Assembly (NCBI GenBank): GCA_012861695.1
Contig: JAAOOA010000153.1
Location: forward strand, 430,001 to 494,000
Origin: Trematomus loennbergii
Lineage: Eukaryota > Chordata > Actinopteri > Perciformes > Nototheniidae
Direction of reading: 5' to 3'
Length of the DNA stretch: 64,000 nucleotides
The notes under the pieces were generated by a model. That model did no database searches. It had not been told where the DNA came from and worked only from the letters and a program-made list of their open reading frames with translations. Made by a program: the position numbers and the translations under genes. Position 1 is the first letter of the stretch. The number at the start of each line of letters is the position of its first letter. Positions 51,111 to 63,064 of this stretch are shown one piece after another.

Positions 51111-51713
51111 GTCCATGTCATGTCCAGGATCCCGTCTGCGCCTGTTCCGTCGGCTCCGGTTCCTGTCTGGCCGACAACGGGTCCTGCCCGGCCTCCTGAG
51201 CTGTCCCGTCAGCGCCTTCCTGCCCGTCCTCCGGAGCTGTCCCGTCGGCGCCTTCCTGCCCAGCCTCCGGTGCTGTCCCACCGGCGCCTTCCTGCCCGTC
51301 CTCCGGAGCTGTCCCTTCGGCGCCTTCCTGCCCGGCCTCCGGAGCTGTCCCGTCGACGCCTTCCTGCCCGGCCTCCGGAGCTGTCCCGTCGACGCCTTCC
51401 TGCCCGGCCTCCGGAGCTGTCCCGTCGACGCCTTCCTGCCCGGCCTCCGGAGCTGTCCCGTCGGCGCCTTCCTGCCCGGCCTCCGGAGCTGTCCCGTCGG
51501 CGCCTTCCTGCCCGGCCTCCGGAGCTGTCCCGTCGGCGCCTTCCTGCCCGGCCTCCGGAGCTGTCCCGTCGGCGCCTTCCTGCCCGGCCTCCGGAGCTGT
51601 CCCGTCATGGCCTTCCTGCCCGTCCTCCGGAGTTCCCGTCAGCGCCTTCCTGCCCGTCCTCCGGAGCTGTCCCGTCGACGCCTTCTTGTTCGCCCTCGAG
51701 CCCGGCTCCCTGA
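50163..51713 (+). CDS. Proline-rich repeat ORF of LTR element
   Basis: 516 codons in the same frame as the first ORF. Made of the 20-residue VPPTTLLPG units followed by 12-residue PARPPELSRRRL units. It looks like the continuation of the Gag-like frame, separated by indels in G runs. No domain recognised. Confidence 0.4.
   Translation: MSCAVGGPADYSPAGGLANSMSCPVGGPADCSSAGGPAGPVSGAVGGPADYSSAGGLANSMSSAVYPVGSPANPMSCAVGGPADYSSAGVLPTPCPVPLGVPPTTLLPGVLPTLCPVPLEVPPTTLLPGVLPTPCPVPLGVPPTTLLPGVLPTLCPVPLEVPPTTLLPGVLPTPCPVSLGVPPTTLLPGVLPILCPVPLGVPPTTLLPGVLPTPCPVPLGVPPTTLLPRVLPTPRPVSLEVLPTPVPLWVLPTPCPVPLGVPPTTAPPGFLPTPDPVLLGVPPTPVSPGVLPTLCPVPLGVQSTPALAPSGVPLTPVHVMSRIPSAPVPSAPVPVWPTTGPARPPELSRQRLPARPPELSRRRLPAQPPVLSHRRLPARPPELSLRRLPARPPELSRRRLPARPPELSRRRLPARPPELSRRRLPARPPELSRRRLPARPPELSRRRLPARPPELSRRRLPARPPELSRRRLPARPPELSRHGLPARPPEFPSAPSCPSSGAVPSTPSCSPSSPAP
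51190..51700 (+). repeat. 36-bp tandem repeat array, about 14 units
   Basis: Unit CCTCCGGAGCTGTCCCGTCG plus GCGCCTTCCTGCCCGG, 12 codons (PARPPELSRRRL). Confidence 0.95.
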
Positions 51714-52042
51714 GTGCCGCGGTCTTCGCCCTCAAGCCCGGTCTCCTGAGTTCCCCAGCCGTGGTCTTCGCCCTCGAGCCCGGCCTCCTGACTCTCCCAA
51801 CCACTGCCTTCGCTCTCATGCCCGGGTCCCTGAGTTCGCCCGCTGTGGCCTTCGCCCCTTTTTGGACTCTGCCTTGCCCCCGGGCCGTCCGCCCGGGACC
51901 CCTTCCGGGCCCGTCCTCCGGACCCCCTCCACCCACCCTGTTGGTCTTGGTTGTGCGTCCCTCCTCCAGACCCCCTCCACCCACCCTGCTGGAATGTTTT
52001 GGACTTTTTGGGACTTTTTGGGACGTCTGGGATCCGTCCCTT

Positions 52043-52052
52043 GAGGGGGGGG
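52043..52052 (+). promoter_or_regulatory. Polypurine tract of LTR element
   Basis: GAGGGGGGGG, 3 nt before the 3' LTR; primes plus-strand DNA in LTR elements. Confidence 0.7.
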
Positions 52053-52055
52053 TAC

Positions 52056-52423
52056 TGTCACGATCTGTCTGTGTTGTGTTTTGTCTTGTCTTTTTCTGTC
52101 TTTGGTTTCCTGTTTTGTTTTGAAAAGTGTTCACCCCCGTCTTGCCTGTTGCTTCCTGTGTCTGTGTTCCCTCCTGCCTGATTGCCCGATTGTGTTCACC
52201 TGGTGCCCCTGTGTTTTCGCCTCCCTCCTCACCTGTGTCTTGTTTGTGTGATTGGTCTTGTGTGTATTTTAGTTCTGGTTTTTCTGTCTGTCATTGTTGG
52301 TTCATTGTTTGTATTTGACTGTGTGTCACAGGGTAGTGTTCTGTGTTCTACTTCATACCTTGGATTAAAGGAATATACTTGGAAATCTGCATTTGGGTCC
52401 TGCCTGCTTACTCAACCCTGACA
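52056..52423 (+). repeat. 3' LTR
   Basis: 368 bp, same as the 5' LTR except TTTTCGCC for TTTTCTCC as far as read by eye. Confidence 0.9.
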
Positions 52424-52428
52424 TTAGA
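52424..52428. other. Target-site duplication, right (TTAGA)
   Basis: Directly follows the CTGACA end of the 3' LTR. Confidence 0.85.
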
Positions 52429-53037
52429 CTTCACTCACGTTTATGTCCATATCGAGATAAAGATAAATAATCTGAATTCAGTGTGCAGTGTACTTTTGCG
52501 GGGGTGAGCAGCAGAGGCGGGGAGAGGCGGGGCTATTGCGTCGTCATTATCAGAAACGGATGACCGTATAGGCGACCACACGGCCCCGTTGGACCCCCCA
52601 GAGCGCTCTGTTCCCAGATCTATCCACCTTTGGACCCGTTGTCGTTTGCAGGGTCTGTTTCTACGTTTCCGTTACGGCGTCGTGGAGCTTAGAGGGCTAT
52701 ACGCGTGAGAAATATGCGGATTCAACCCGTTTTCGTTCCCGTGGAGCCTAGGCCTCATACTGTTGCACTTCTCAGTCTATTGTGTGAATGTGGAATGTTG
52801 AGGTTGATCAGACCTTGCTAAGAACATTTTCTTTTCTTTCAAAGAATAAAATCAAGTTGCATCTTCTTATACCAACTATGGCTCAAATACTTGCTCTTAG
52901 GTTTCTGACTGAAACATGCTCTCGTGAACTCATTAAATGTTCAGTGTCAGGGGTTAAATGAGGTTTGCGTCGGGCTGAACCACGCCCCTTAGCTGTGATA
53001 TACTGAGCATATACCACGGCCTGTCGTGAGCTATTGC

Positions 53038-54587
53038 TTAAAGGAAACCTATCATGCTATATGTAAATGATATATTGTAGGGCCATACCTATATAAGGTA
53101 TATTTATACGTTTCTGTTTTCAAAATACCAAACAGATCATGCATTTTAGCCATGCCTCATTTCGCTCTATGTGCTGTTTGCTGTCTACGGGTCTGATTCT
53201 GCTGACCACGCCCCCCTGCAGGAGAGGGGAGACGTGCTCTGATCAGCTGCTGGGCTGTCAGAAGAGGGGGAGAAAAAGAGATCTCCGTCCTCCGTGTTTT
53301 TATTATATAGAGTCGTTATTCATTTGTTTTAAAGCTCAATAAATAACAAAGAAGACCTTTGACCGGCACTTTTCTAATTTTGTCCAGAAGATTTAAACTT
53401 TAACGGACATCTTGACCGGCGAAATAAACTGAAACTGTAACCATGGTTACCATATGCGCGGGAAGTCTTCTTCGCTGCTTTTGTGGCAGACTACAGTGCC
53501 ACTTACAGGCCTGGCATATGTACTACAGCGTCTCCAGCGCTTTCGAGCGGCAATGGCCGGCCGTGGCCCAACCCCACATTCCCCTGATAGGTGGAGAGTT
53601 GGCCCAATAGCCGTAGCGCCACCGTCCTGACGTCAGGACAGTGTTCAAATCTGGATCAGTTTTGATCAGATCCGTTGCAGCCCCTTTTTTTAGAGATTTG
53701 GGTATGGAGGAAAATAGAGAGGTTGTGTTTTCTGACACTTGTGGCGCGTTTCCACTTCACGGCCTCGCTCGGCCCCGCTCGGTATGGCTGGGCCTCGTTA
53801 GGACTGGCTCACTTTATGGCGCATTTCCATTACAGTTTAGGAACTGGGGTAGTATCTATAGTAACGCAGTGTAGGCGGAGCCGTGACGTGATCTTCAGAG
53901 ATCCCCAGAAAAAACAACACAGCCGTTAGCTGTTAGCACTCAGAGCTCACAGCTCCTCATATATGTTCAGAAACTAGACAAAAGTTAAACAAGTACAAAC
54001 CCAGACTGCCTGTGTCATGGTGAATACAGTCGCTGCTTTATTTATGTCTGTATAGGCCGTTGTTGTGAGTGTGGACGGTCGGAGCATATACTGCGTTAGC
54101 TTAGCCAATCTCCATTTAGAAAACAAGCATTTTAAAAGGTTTTTCGCCTGCCGTCTGTCTGCAGACTTGACAAAGCATTAATTCATGGTTTTTACTAACC
54201 GGTATCAGTATGTTGTTACTTCGGCATCATTTTGAAAGGTGTATTACAATTAAATCACGGTCAAATATGTCCATCTTGTTGTAGTTGTAGCCCCCTTGCC
54301 AGATGCTCTCTCTAGTTTAGCATACTCAGCCCGACTCAGCCTCGTTGTCTCTGGCCCTAGACCCACGATTTTATGAGGCCAGGAAAACTGTGAATTAGGA
54401 CCGCCGGCCGGTACTAGGCCAAGTGGAAACGCAACCAAAGACGGGCCGCTGACGTCACAGCCCTCTTAAACCGGGCTCCGCGCTGTAGTGGAAACGCGCC
54501 ATTGGTGAGTTCCCTGGAACACCGGGGACACATATTCATGTATAAAAGACGTACAAAAGTGCATTTTGCATGATAGGTCCCCTTTAA
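53038..54587. mobile_element. TTAA inverted-repeat element, unit D (interrupted)
   Basis: TTAAAGGAAACCTATCATGC to GCATGATAGGTCCCCTTTAA; counterpart of 28670-29641. Carries a nested MITE and a deletion of about 185 bp near 53430. Confidence 0.65.
53742..54501. mobile_element. Harbinger-like MITE, unit D only
   Basis: 760 bp, perfect 15-bp inverted ends TGGCGCGTTTCCACT / AGTGGAAACGCGCCA, flanked by a TTG repeat (53739-53741 and 54502-54504). Unit C shows the unoccupied site GACACTTGGTGAG at about 29550. A 3-bp target duplication fits PIF/Harbinger. Confidence 0.8.
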
Positions 54588-54979
54588 ATAGCGTCCTTCG
54601 GATATTTGAGGACAAAACTGTGTTCATATTTTTATGATGAGAGAACATCAATCATTTTTGCTTAACCCCCTAAGAATTGTTTAAGTAATACACTTAGTCA
54701 GGTTGGCTATGAGCAAAATACAGGATAGATAAAACTACACAACAGTCCAACTCCTACACACTGCATTATTGGGTTTAGTTTACAGACATTTTGATGATGT
54801 GTTATTGGTCATTGTCAAAGAAACTCACGATAACAACACATTTCATACAGAAACATGTGGAGTTGTTCAGAGCTCAAACTCACTTCCCTGATACTCTTAT
54901 AGCTTGGTTGAATGGTGGATGTGAGGTGTTTCAGATATAAACGTTGTTATCTTTGGGAGGCATTCAGAGCGTCTCTCAC

Positions 54980-55094
54980 CTCGCCTCGGCCTTGTTGGCG
55001 GTGCCGAGCAGCGCCTCCAGCTCGCGGTGCATCGAGTCCTCGTGCTGCGCCCTCAGCTTCTCCTGAAACTCCGTCATCACTCCTCCGGTCAGGT
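54980..55094 (-). CDS. ugp2: ugp2 exon 2, intact (unit D)
   Basis: 115 nt between a TTTTCAG acceptor and a GTGAGA donor. The frame LTGGVMTEFQEKLRAQHEDS continues MHRELEALLGTANKAEA. It aligns in character with the vertebrate UGP2 N-terminus (FQE..R.E...S..KELE..L..A), the part before the nucleotide-binding core. Minus strand, matching the usual mdh1-then-ugp2 order. The following exons are not downstream: mdh1 intron and transposons of unit C come next. Identification rests on family memory plus synteny. Confidence 0.75.
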
Positions 55095-56509
55095 CTGAAA
55101 ACACACAGGGTAAGATTTTAATTTGACATTAGAGAAGAATTCTGCGTCTGAAGTCATGCAAAAACGGCTAAGAGACAAACATGTTTCCACTTTAAGTAAG
55201 ACAGTATTTAATAATAATAATAATAATGGGTTCCATTTATAAAGCACTTCATATTTGATTTCAAATCCCGAAGTGCTACAAGCAGTGAGCATGAACAGTA
55301 TAAATAAACATTACACAACACGGTAGAATTAATAAAACAATAGAAATAAAATAAATAAAAGGGTGGTAAGAAGGTCTAGGCAAAGGCTCTTTTGAAGAGG
55401 GTTTTGAGGCCTTTTTTAAAAGCCTGACAGCAACTTCAAATGATGACTTTGTTGGCTTTAAATGAAGAGATTCCAGGCAGTGCTGTCCAGTTCAAACACA
55501 CACTGTGTTTCGTATGAACTGACAGGAAAACAGACACAATATTGGTACAAATATCACGGCAGAAAATTGGTGTTTACTTATTGAACAGGTGACCTTGAAC
55601 AGCTTCAAATCAGTTAAAGTAAATAGTGCAGTCCAGGTTTTGTTTACTTTGTCTGCAGTAAAAGCATTTTATTTTCTACAAACTTAAAGGTGTACGTGTT
55701 CCTCTCTTTACATTTACTCCCAATAAACGTTAGCGATATCTTCCGTACTTATTAGTTTATTAGATTCATTTTAAGCATTTGACTAAAAGTGCGATACACA
55801 ATCACAGTTCCACTAAAATACAACAATTTAAAATAATACATCTAATACTTAATGAAGGTTTTTGAAAGTGTAGGTGATGTGAACTTAAACACGCAATGAT
55901 TCCATATAGATTAAATGTTTGTTATTATATTAAATCACATTTTAAAACCAATAAAGCTGCCATTTGGAAAGTTGACCTCAGTGTGTGTCTGACATCAAAT
56001 CAAGGACTATGTCCTTCGTATTTAGAGGACAATACCGTTTTTCAATCCTTTATGATGAATTTTACAAGACAACAACATAAGCATTTGGGTCTTTAACCCC
56101 TTAAGTGTTGTTAACGTAACACATGAAGTTACACTGGCTCGGAGAAAACCAGAACGTTAGTTATTGAAGGACAAAAGTGTAATCTCACACACTAAACAGT
56201 CCCATCCCAACAGCCTGCAAATCAACTCACCCTCTACAGTTAGAGACATTTGACCAGAGTCTTTTTAAAAGCAGACACAGTAAAGATAAGATCTGAGGAG
56301 GAAAGGAAGCAGCGGGAACGTTTCGGAGCAGATTCACTCCATGAGTTTGATAGAAAGTGAAGAATGGTCCCAAAGAGAAAGCGGCTGCCAGAGAACAACA
56401 GACGTCCTCCTCTTCCTCAGCCCAGAGGAAAAGCTCTCAGATCTGAAGCCCCGACCCCCGACTAAACACAAGGCCTGCCCACACACACACATACCAATCA
56501 AAACAGACA

Positions 56510-56510
<1 letters not shown>

Positions 56511-56592
<82 letters not shown>
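56511..56592. repeat. (TG)n microsatellite, unit D
   Basis: Equivalent of 857-921, uninterrupted here. Confidence 0.95.
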
Positions 56593-56596
<4 letters not shown>

Positions 56597-57140
56597 CGAC
56601 CCCCAGTTACACTCCTGTGGGCTTTAAATATAGGCGAGTTTGAAAACAATGAGAGCTGATGGTCAATCAAGACTATTCAACATCTGAGCTTGCCCTCTGC
56701 AATTATACATTTCTGAACATATATATATGTGTTTTTTCTTTCTTAATATAAGGTATTTAAAAAAGAATAGTTTTTATATCAGCTCCAAAACTCAGAAATC
56801 ATATTGTTAATACAAGTAATTGAAGTGTCACCATTAAAGAACATTTGACTTTTGTTGACAAATGTTGACTATCCACTGCGTGTATTGTCCACAGTATGGA
56901 TGTATTACATGTCTAATATGTAATATGTAATGTACAACGCTTTGAGCCCTAGGAGAAGCGCTAAAATAAATGCAATTAAATTAATTATCTTAGTAAAATA
57001 AGCTTCCCTAAAATCCCCTCCGAAATACTAAATACTAAAACACGTATTCTTAGTAAAATATGTTTGTGTTAAGTTTACCTAACTTTAACAAACTCATAAA
57101 AACATATTTTGATTTTTTCACATGCTGTTCTGCTCTACAG

Positions 57141-57144
<4 letters not shown>

Positions 57145-57239
<95 letters not shown>

Positions 57240-57263
57240 GCGTGTGCGTGTGCGTGGGGTGGG

Positions 57264-57295
<32 letters not shown>
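57145..57295. repeat. (TG)n microsatellite, unit D
   Basis: Long compound tract with GCGTGTGCGTG and a GGGGTGGGGGG interruption near 57255-57266. Confidence 0.95.
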
Positions 57296-57297
<2 letters not shown>

Positions 57298-58142
57298 TTC
57301 TTGTTATCAGTAAAAATAGTTGAGACGCTTCTTTTGAAACATCTTAAAAATGTGCCTTGAAACTCAGAAAGTGAATTTTCACATGAAGATAACAGCAGCT
57401 CGTGAATTAACACAATATTTCTTCCACTTCTCCGATCAACGTATCACTAGTCTACATTTGACAACAAGAAAGTTAATTTTGTATTTATTATTGCCAAATA
57501 TCTCAAACATAAAATTATTTCCCACAAACTATTCCTGTATTTCCTGTATGTCTATAGGGCTAAAAAGTCCAATATTTGTTCATTCTCACTAACCATCTGT
57601 GTATTTATATTTATTAATGAAAGAAATGTGAGATTTTCTCTCTGTTTTTATTGATTTTTTCCACAGTGTGCACTTACATATTGCTGTATGTGTTAACTTG
57701 TTGATGTCAATAAGTAAGGTTGTAATGGTGACCTCTTACCCTGACATTTAAACCAGGTGTGTAAAAGGTCAACTCAATACTTATTTTGTGCCTTTTAAAA
57801 TGTTTTTAAAGTCATATAAGTGTAAATATAATGCTCTTTTAGTGTATCAACAAAAAAATGAGCAAGAGTTGAGTTAACTGTCTTTTATTTCACTTTAAAT
57901 TATCACATTGTAGACTGTATAAGGAAGATATAATGTACTTCTCTAAATAAACATGAATGTTACTTTAATACATATTTTGACATTGTCACTTTACCCTTAA
58001 ACACTTTTACTTGATGGTGTATTACCTATTTACATCCATACAAATATGTATTATAACTTCTTTATTCTGCATTAACATTTAATACATTACTTTGTATTCA
58101 CTTTGCAACCACTGCAGTCTACAAAAGTGGTGTATACGCGTG

Positions 58143-58171
58143 TACACACACACACACACCCACACACAACA

Positions 58172-58247
<76 letters not shown>
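58143..58247. repeat. (AC)n microsatellite, unit D
   Basis: Equivalent of 2416-2526. Confidence 0.95.
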
Positions 58248-58249
<2 letters not shown>

Positions 58250-58370
58250 CAGAAGCAGATGCATGCCACAGCAGCAGACAGTTCACATAATGTTTTAAAA
58301 GCTGTGAATGTTAATTGGATTTCCCTTAAAGCTGCAGACCACACCTGTTTCTGACACACTTTCCTTGCAG

Positions 58371-58526
58371 CAACTGGTCTGTCTCAAAGATATTAACGTT
58401 ACCCACCTGTCAAAGTACCGGGAAATCCTCAAAAACAAAGCCGAGGAACACACGGACAACCTCGGCCAGAGACACACTATCTCCCAGAGTACTGCTCAGA
58501 CCCGGAGGACTCGGTTTTACAGATAA
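58371..58526 (+). CDS. Candidate terminal exon, unknown protein (unit D)
   Basis: Intact 51-codon form after TTTCCTTGCAG, the best acceptor among the four copies. See the unit A entry for the peptide and the alternative reading. Confidence 0.32.
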   Translation, partial: QLVCLKDINVTHLSKYREILKNKAEEHTDNLGQRHTISQSTAQTRRTRFYR

Positions 58527-58599
58527 AAGGTGAAATTAAAAGGTTAAAAGTCAGTGTTTATCTTCCTGCTGCCGTTAGCTTCTGACAGCCAGCCCAGGA

Positions 58600-58715
58600 C
58601 ACACACCGCCTGACGCAAGTGACGTGACGCGCGTGAGTATTAAAAACAAGAAAGCTGATTGGTCGAAAAGGGCCGTCAATCAAAGGAACTCCCAAACAAG
58701 TCCCGCCTCTCCATG
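58600..58715. promoter_or_regulatory. CpG/CRE/CCAAT promoter-like block, unit D
   Basis: GTGACGTGACGCGCG and two CCAAT-type boxes. It lies 3.5 kb from the intact ugp2 exon 2, so this unit is the best candidate for a working ugp2 start. Confidence 0.42.
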
Positions 58716-59343
58716 ATGGTCTATTTTTACTACAATTAATTAATAATTTCCCTTCAATAAAATGAAGACTTAGTTAAATGTTTTTAAATATATGTTTTAA
58801 TGTACTATTTCTCATTTTAAAGTCAGTGTTATTTTGTAAATTTGTTGTTTTTTATTTTAATTGCATCCCATTTTAACTTAATTATTCCACCATTTGTATT
58901 AATTTAACTGATTTAACTGTACACTACTTTAATAAAACTTCTTCGGTTTGCACCTGCTTGCACTGAAGTGTACAGCAATATTAAATAATAATAATATTCC
59001 TACATTTTAATTGTCCTTTTTTAATTAATATGTTATTGTCATATTGCCAGATAGGGAGAGAATATACATGTTCTGAAAACCCAGACATTAGAGATAGCTT
59101 AAAAAATAATCAATCAATAATTAAAAAAGGTTTCTATTTATGTGCAGTTTGGATCGATGCTGCCCTCATGTGGCGAAAGCTATTTACTGCAGGACCTGGT
59201 GGTCTTACAAAAAGGTATGGTAGTAGAAGAGCAACTGCTCCAGTTTTGAAGAAACCCCTCCGTGTTGAACACCCGTCAATAACATTAAAATAAAAGCTGG
59301 AGACTGACATGTCAATCTCTTTAAAAGGTCACCTATTATGTAT

Positions 59344-59702
59344 TTTCTACATCAACATGTGTCCCCTCTTCTTCATGTCTCTTCTACATCATCATGTGTC
59401 CCCTCTTCTTCATGTCTCTTCTACATCAACATGTGTCCCCTCTTCTTCATGTCTCCTCTACATCACCATGTGTCCCCTCTTCTTCATGTCTCTTCTACAT
59501 CAACATGTGTCCCCTCTTCTTCATGTCTCCTCTACATCACCTTGTGTCCCCTCTTCTTCATGTCTCTTCTACATCAACATGTGTCCCCTCTTCTTCATGT
59601 CTCTTCTACATCAACATGTGTCCCCTCTTCTTCATGTCTCTTCTACATCAACATGTGTCCCTCTTCTTCATGTCTCTTCTTCATCAACATGTGTCCCCTC
59701 TG
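59344..59702. repeat. 37-bp minisatellite, about 10 units (unit D)
   Basis: More variable than the C array: several units read CATCACCATG or CATCATCATG. A poly-C run of about 20 follows at about 59871. Confidence 0.95.
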
Positions 59703-60397
59703 TGGAAAGAGACTCTGAAAGTTTCAGGAACAAAGATTCTCTCTCTTTTTGTCCTGATCCATTTTTATAAAAACCTGTCTGAAAATGAGCTGATCAGATT
59801 TTGTCCACTTTATGATGTCATAACGATGTTTTGGCTTGTGTCACCATTAGCCAATCAGCAACCAAGGTAACCCCCCCCCCCCCCCCCCCCCCACCTTATC
59901 CCCTGAATCTCCTCCTAGAGCACCATTGATGTAAAATGGAAAATAATGAAGACAGAAAGTCTCATCAGGACGTCTGTGTTTCTGTACAGAGACTCTTTAT
60001 CATCAGCCTGTCCATTCAATTTACTCGATTGTATTTTGTCGTGAACTACTGTAACCAAACATGTTTATAATTTAACAAATATCTGATGTTCAATGTCACT
60101 TTTTATTTCCAGACAAACATTTGATCTATCTTTGCACTTTATTTGCAAAAATGTAAATAATATTTCTGGAGCTCTGTAGTAACACTGGACCATAAAACAT
60201 CTGTATAATAAAACATATTTTAAATTGTATCATTTCAAATGTTCTGCTTTTTTGCTGTTTTGATTCCAGACGTGTTTCTGCTTTTACATATTTTAATGTA
60301 ACACACATCTAGATGTAATGTAGGGAAAGTAATCAACTGAACATCAGCCATGAGTTTCTCTTAGAGGTTATCATGCTATTTATTTATTATTTATTTT

Positions 60398-60398
<1 letters not shown>

Positions 60399-60449
<51 letters not shown>

Positions 60450-60476
60450 CACACACACACACACACACACACACAC
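60399..60476. repeat. (AC)n microsatellite, unit D
   Basis: Equivalent of 35258-35362. Confidence 0.95.
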
Positions 60477-61394
60477 TTTTTTGTTAGCCCCGGGTCCAGT
60501 GGACCAGAACATCCTGTATGTAATATAAATGTGTAGGGGGGGGGGGTACAGTGGGTGGTCATTGAAAATGTGTTCTGAATGTTCTTCACAGAAAATGAGC
60601 CAAGGCCATTGAGTGTGAGTTTGAAAAAATAATTGATCATATCATTTTTCTTTAGCTAAATAATGTAAACGGGTCCCACAGACCCGAACACCGTACAAGG
60701 TTAAGTTTAGATTGAACACTGGTCTGATCAAACAGAGGAAACAAGTGGGTTAAAAACATGTTTGAGTCAGAACTTGAAAGTTCATCTTTCCAATATTTCT
60801 GCTGGTCATAAAAACAGATGACTGCATTTCTATCAATGATTAACTAGTAAAAGAGATTAGAGGGATTGAATGCTGACATTGTTGAAGAGAGCCTCGACAC
60901 CAGTACACTGTGGGAGATCTCCAACAACACAGTTAGAAGACTGTAAGAGGCAAGCCGAGGGGAAGTACAAGGTGAGCTGCTTCTTGAAGAACAAAACTGT
61001 CCACTTCAAACTTTGATATATGAGCTTTTTCCTTTTTATCCTACGTTGTTTTTTTTTAAACGTATTAAATCTTGTGTGTTTATCTTCCAACAGATAGGCC
61101 TACCTGGACAAAGTCATCGTCCTGAACTGAATACCAAAGTACATTCCCTCTGAAAGACATCCTGACTCCATCTGGTGGTGAATATGACATAGCAGCATTT
61201 CCTGATGTTGATAATTCACCCTGTGACGGAGGGCAGAGAAACGAAAGAGGATTTTGACATTGTTGAACAGAGCTGAGACGCCATTACAGGGTGTGAGATC
61301 TCTGCTGCGAGACACGTTTGGAGTATATTTGGGGAGAAGTGGAGAGACATTGGAAGTTGGTGAGTCCTGCTATTGAAAATAACTTTAATATCAA

Positions 61395-62811
61395 ATGGCT
61401 GAGAAAACCGTCTTGTTGAAAGTTTCCTGAGCTGCCATGTGTGTTCAGAGACTTTCAGAGATCCCGTGTCTCTGGGCTGCAACCACAGCTTCTGTTCGAG
61501 CTGCCTGCAGATTCTGGGAACAAAGTAAGAACAAAAACTGTCCCATTTGTAAAAGAAAATCTTCTAAAGATTTTCCTTGGTGAACTTTGCAATGAAGGAG
61601 CTGGCTGACTCCTTTGCTGAGAGACAGAAAGCTGGATCATCTGAGACAGAAAAAGGAGAGAAGAAGGTGGAGGTGGTGTGTAGTAAACATCCAGAAGAGC
61701 CTAGATTGTTCTGTAAGGATGAAGAGAGAGCTGTGTGTCCTGTCTGTGAGTTTTCTCTCCACCAGAGTCACAAGGTGGTTCCTGTAGAACAAGCAGTCAG
61801 TGAGCTGAAGGACCTGCTGAAATCTGACTTAGAGTCTCTGCAGGACAAGAGGGACAAATACAAAGGAGTGGAGGAAACATACAAGGAAGTGATTCAAGTG
61901 TCCGAGAAGCAGCTGCTGTCCACAGAGAGGCAGATCAGAGCAGAGTTCATCAAGCTCCATCAGTTCCTGAAAGAGGAAGAGGAGTCCAGACTGGCAGCTC
62001 TGAGGGAGGAAGAGGAGCTGAAGGGGAAGACTATCAGCAGAGAGATGAAGAGCATTCAGGAGCACATCTCCTCTCTGTCACACAGTATCTCTGCTGTTGA
62101 AGAAGAGCTGCAGAAACACAACGGGCCCTTCCTCAGCAGTTACAAAGCCACTCAGAGCAGAGCCAGAGTCCAGAGCTCACTGTCAGACCCACAGCTGCTC
62201 TCAGGAGCGCTGACAGATGTGGCCAAACACCTGGGCAACCTGTCCTTCAGAGTCTGGGAGAAGATGAAGGACCAGGTCCACTTCAGTCCTGTCATTCTGG
62301 ACCCAAACACTGCACAGCTGTCTCTCTCTGTCTGATGATCTGACCAGTGTGAGACAAGGAGACAAATATCAGCAGCTTCCTGATAATCCAGAGAGATTCA
62401 CTAAGTATGCTATGTTCTGGGCTCTGAGGGCTTCAGCTCAGGGAAACACAGCTGGGAGGTGGAGGTGGGAGATCATCCTGACTGGAATATAGGTTTGACT
62501 AAAGAGTCAGTTGACAGGAAGGGAGAGAGTCCTGCCTCACCAAAATATGGAATCTGGTGTTTACATCGCAGTGGAAAATACACTAATGGTGCTGGTAAGA
62601 CTGTCAGAGTGAGAAGAATCTCCAGAGGATCAGAGTCCAGCTGGACTATGACAAGGGGGAGGTGTCCTTCTACGACCCTGAAGACATGACTCCCATCTGC
62701 ACTCACAGAGACACTTTCACTGAGAAACTCTTCCCATATTTCAGTATTGGAAAAGCTGGTGATGCTAAAACTGCTGATATCAAAATCTGTCAAAGTGAGA
62801 TTCCTCTGTGA
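61395..62811 (+). pseudogene. TRIM-family E3 ubiquitin ligase, broken (unit D)
   Basis: ATG at 61395 is followed by a 1-base loss near 61409 (CCGTCTTG, as in unit B) and a 2-base loss near 61510 (CTGCAGATTCTG), which break the RING. From about 61577 one frame covers LKELADSF-type linker, B-box 2 and the full coiled coil to TGA 62333-62335, at the shared PRY/SPRY break. SPRY remnants ([14 protein letters not shown]) continue in shifting frames to TGA 62809-62811. B-box and coiled coil are unchanged relative to the other units. Confidence 0.85.
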
Positions 62812-63064
62812 TGTTCAGGAGTGTTGTTCAGACTTTATTCTGACTTCGTCCGTCTAGATCCTTTTGAAATAATCAAGGTAAAAAACAACAGATGATAATC
62901 AGAATTTAATTTGAGTCTGTAAGATTTTAAATGTTAAGAAGATTTGATCAGTTTTATTTACAGAGTTTTACACGTTTTACTCAAAGTCTCAGTGCAACAA
63001 AACTAATCATTTGTTCATTTTTATAGTTTATCATTTTGTTATACTTTATTATAATGTGTTTATA

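Larger units (their letters stand above)
48494..52423 (+). mobile_element. Young non-autonomous LTR retrotransposon
   Basis: Two 368-bp LTRs (TGTCACG...CTGACA) flank 3.2 kb with a G-rich polypurine tract (52043-52052) just before the 3' LTR and a 5-bp target duplication. One difference between LTRs was noticed, at about 48656 versus 52218. No protease, reverse transcriptase or integrase could be recognised in the interior, so it must depend on another element. Its 3' end resembles that of fish Ty3/Gypsy elements. A tRNA primer-binding site beginning TGG was not found next to the 5' LTR. Confidence 0.85.
47831..52755. mobile_element. DNA element split by an LTR retrotransposon
   Basis: Left end AGGCCCCGGCTCCACGGGAA and right end TTCCCGTGGAGCCTAGGCCT are inverted repeats (about 25 of 29 bases). 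Without the LTR insertion it would be about 990 bp. About 120 bp (near 48145-48285) is an inverted relative of sequence inside the TTAA elements at 28925 and 53287. Confidence 0.6.

Noticed and set aside
49924..51199. Second and third forward-frame and minus-strand long ORFs over the 60-bp and 36-bp arrays
   Set aside because: Openness follows from the repeat unit lacking stops; only the frame shared with the Gag-like start was kept.
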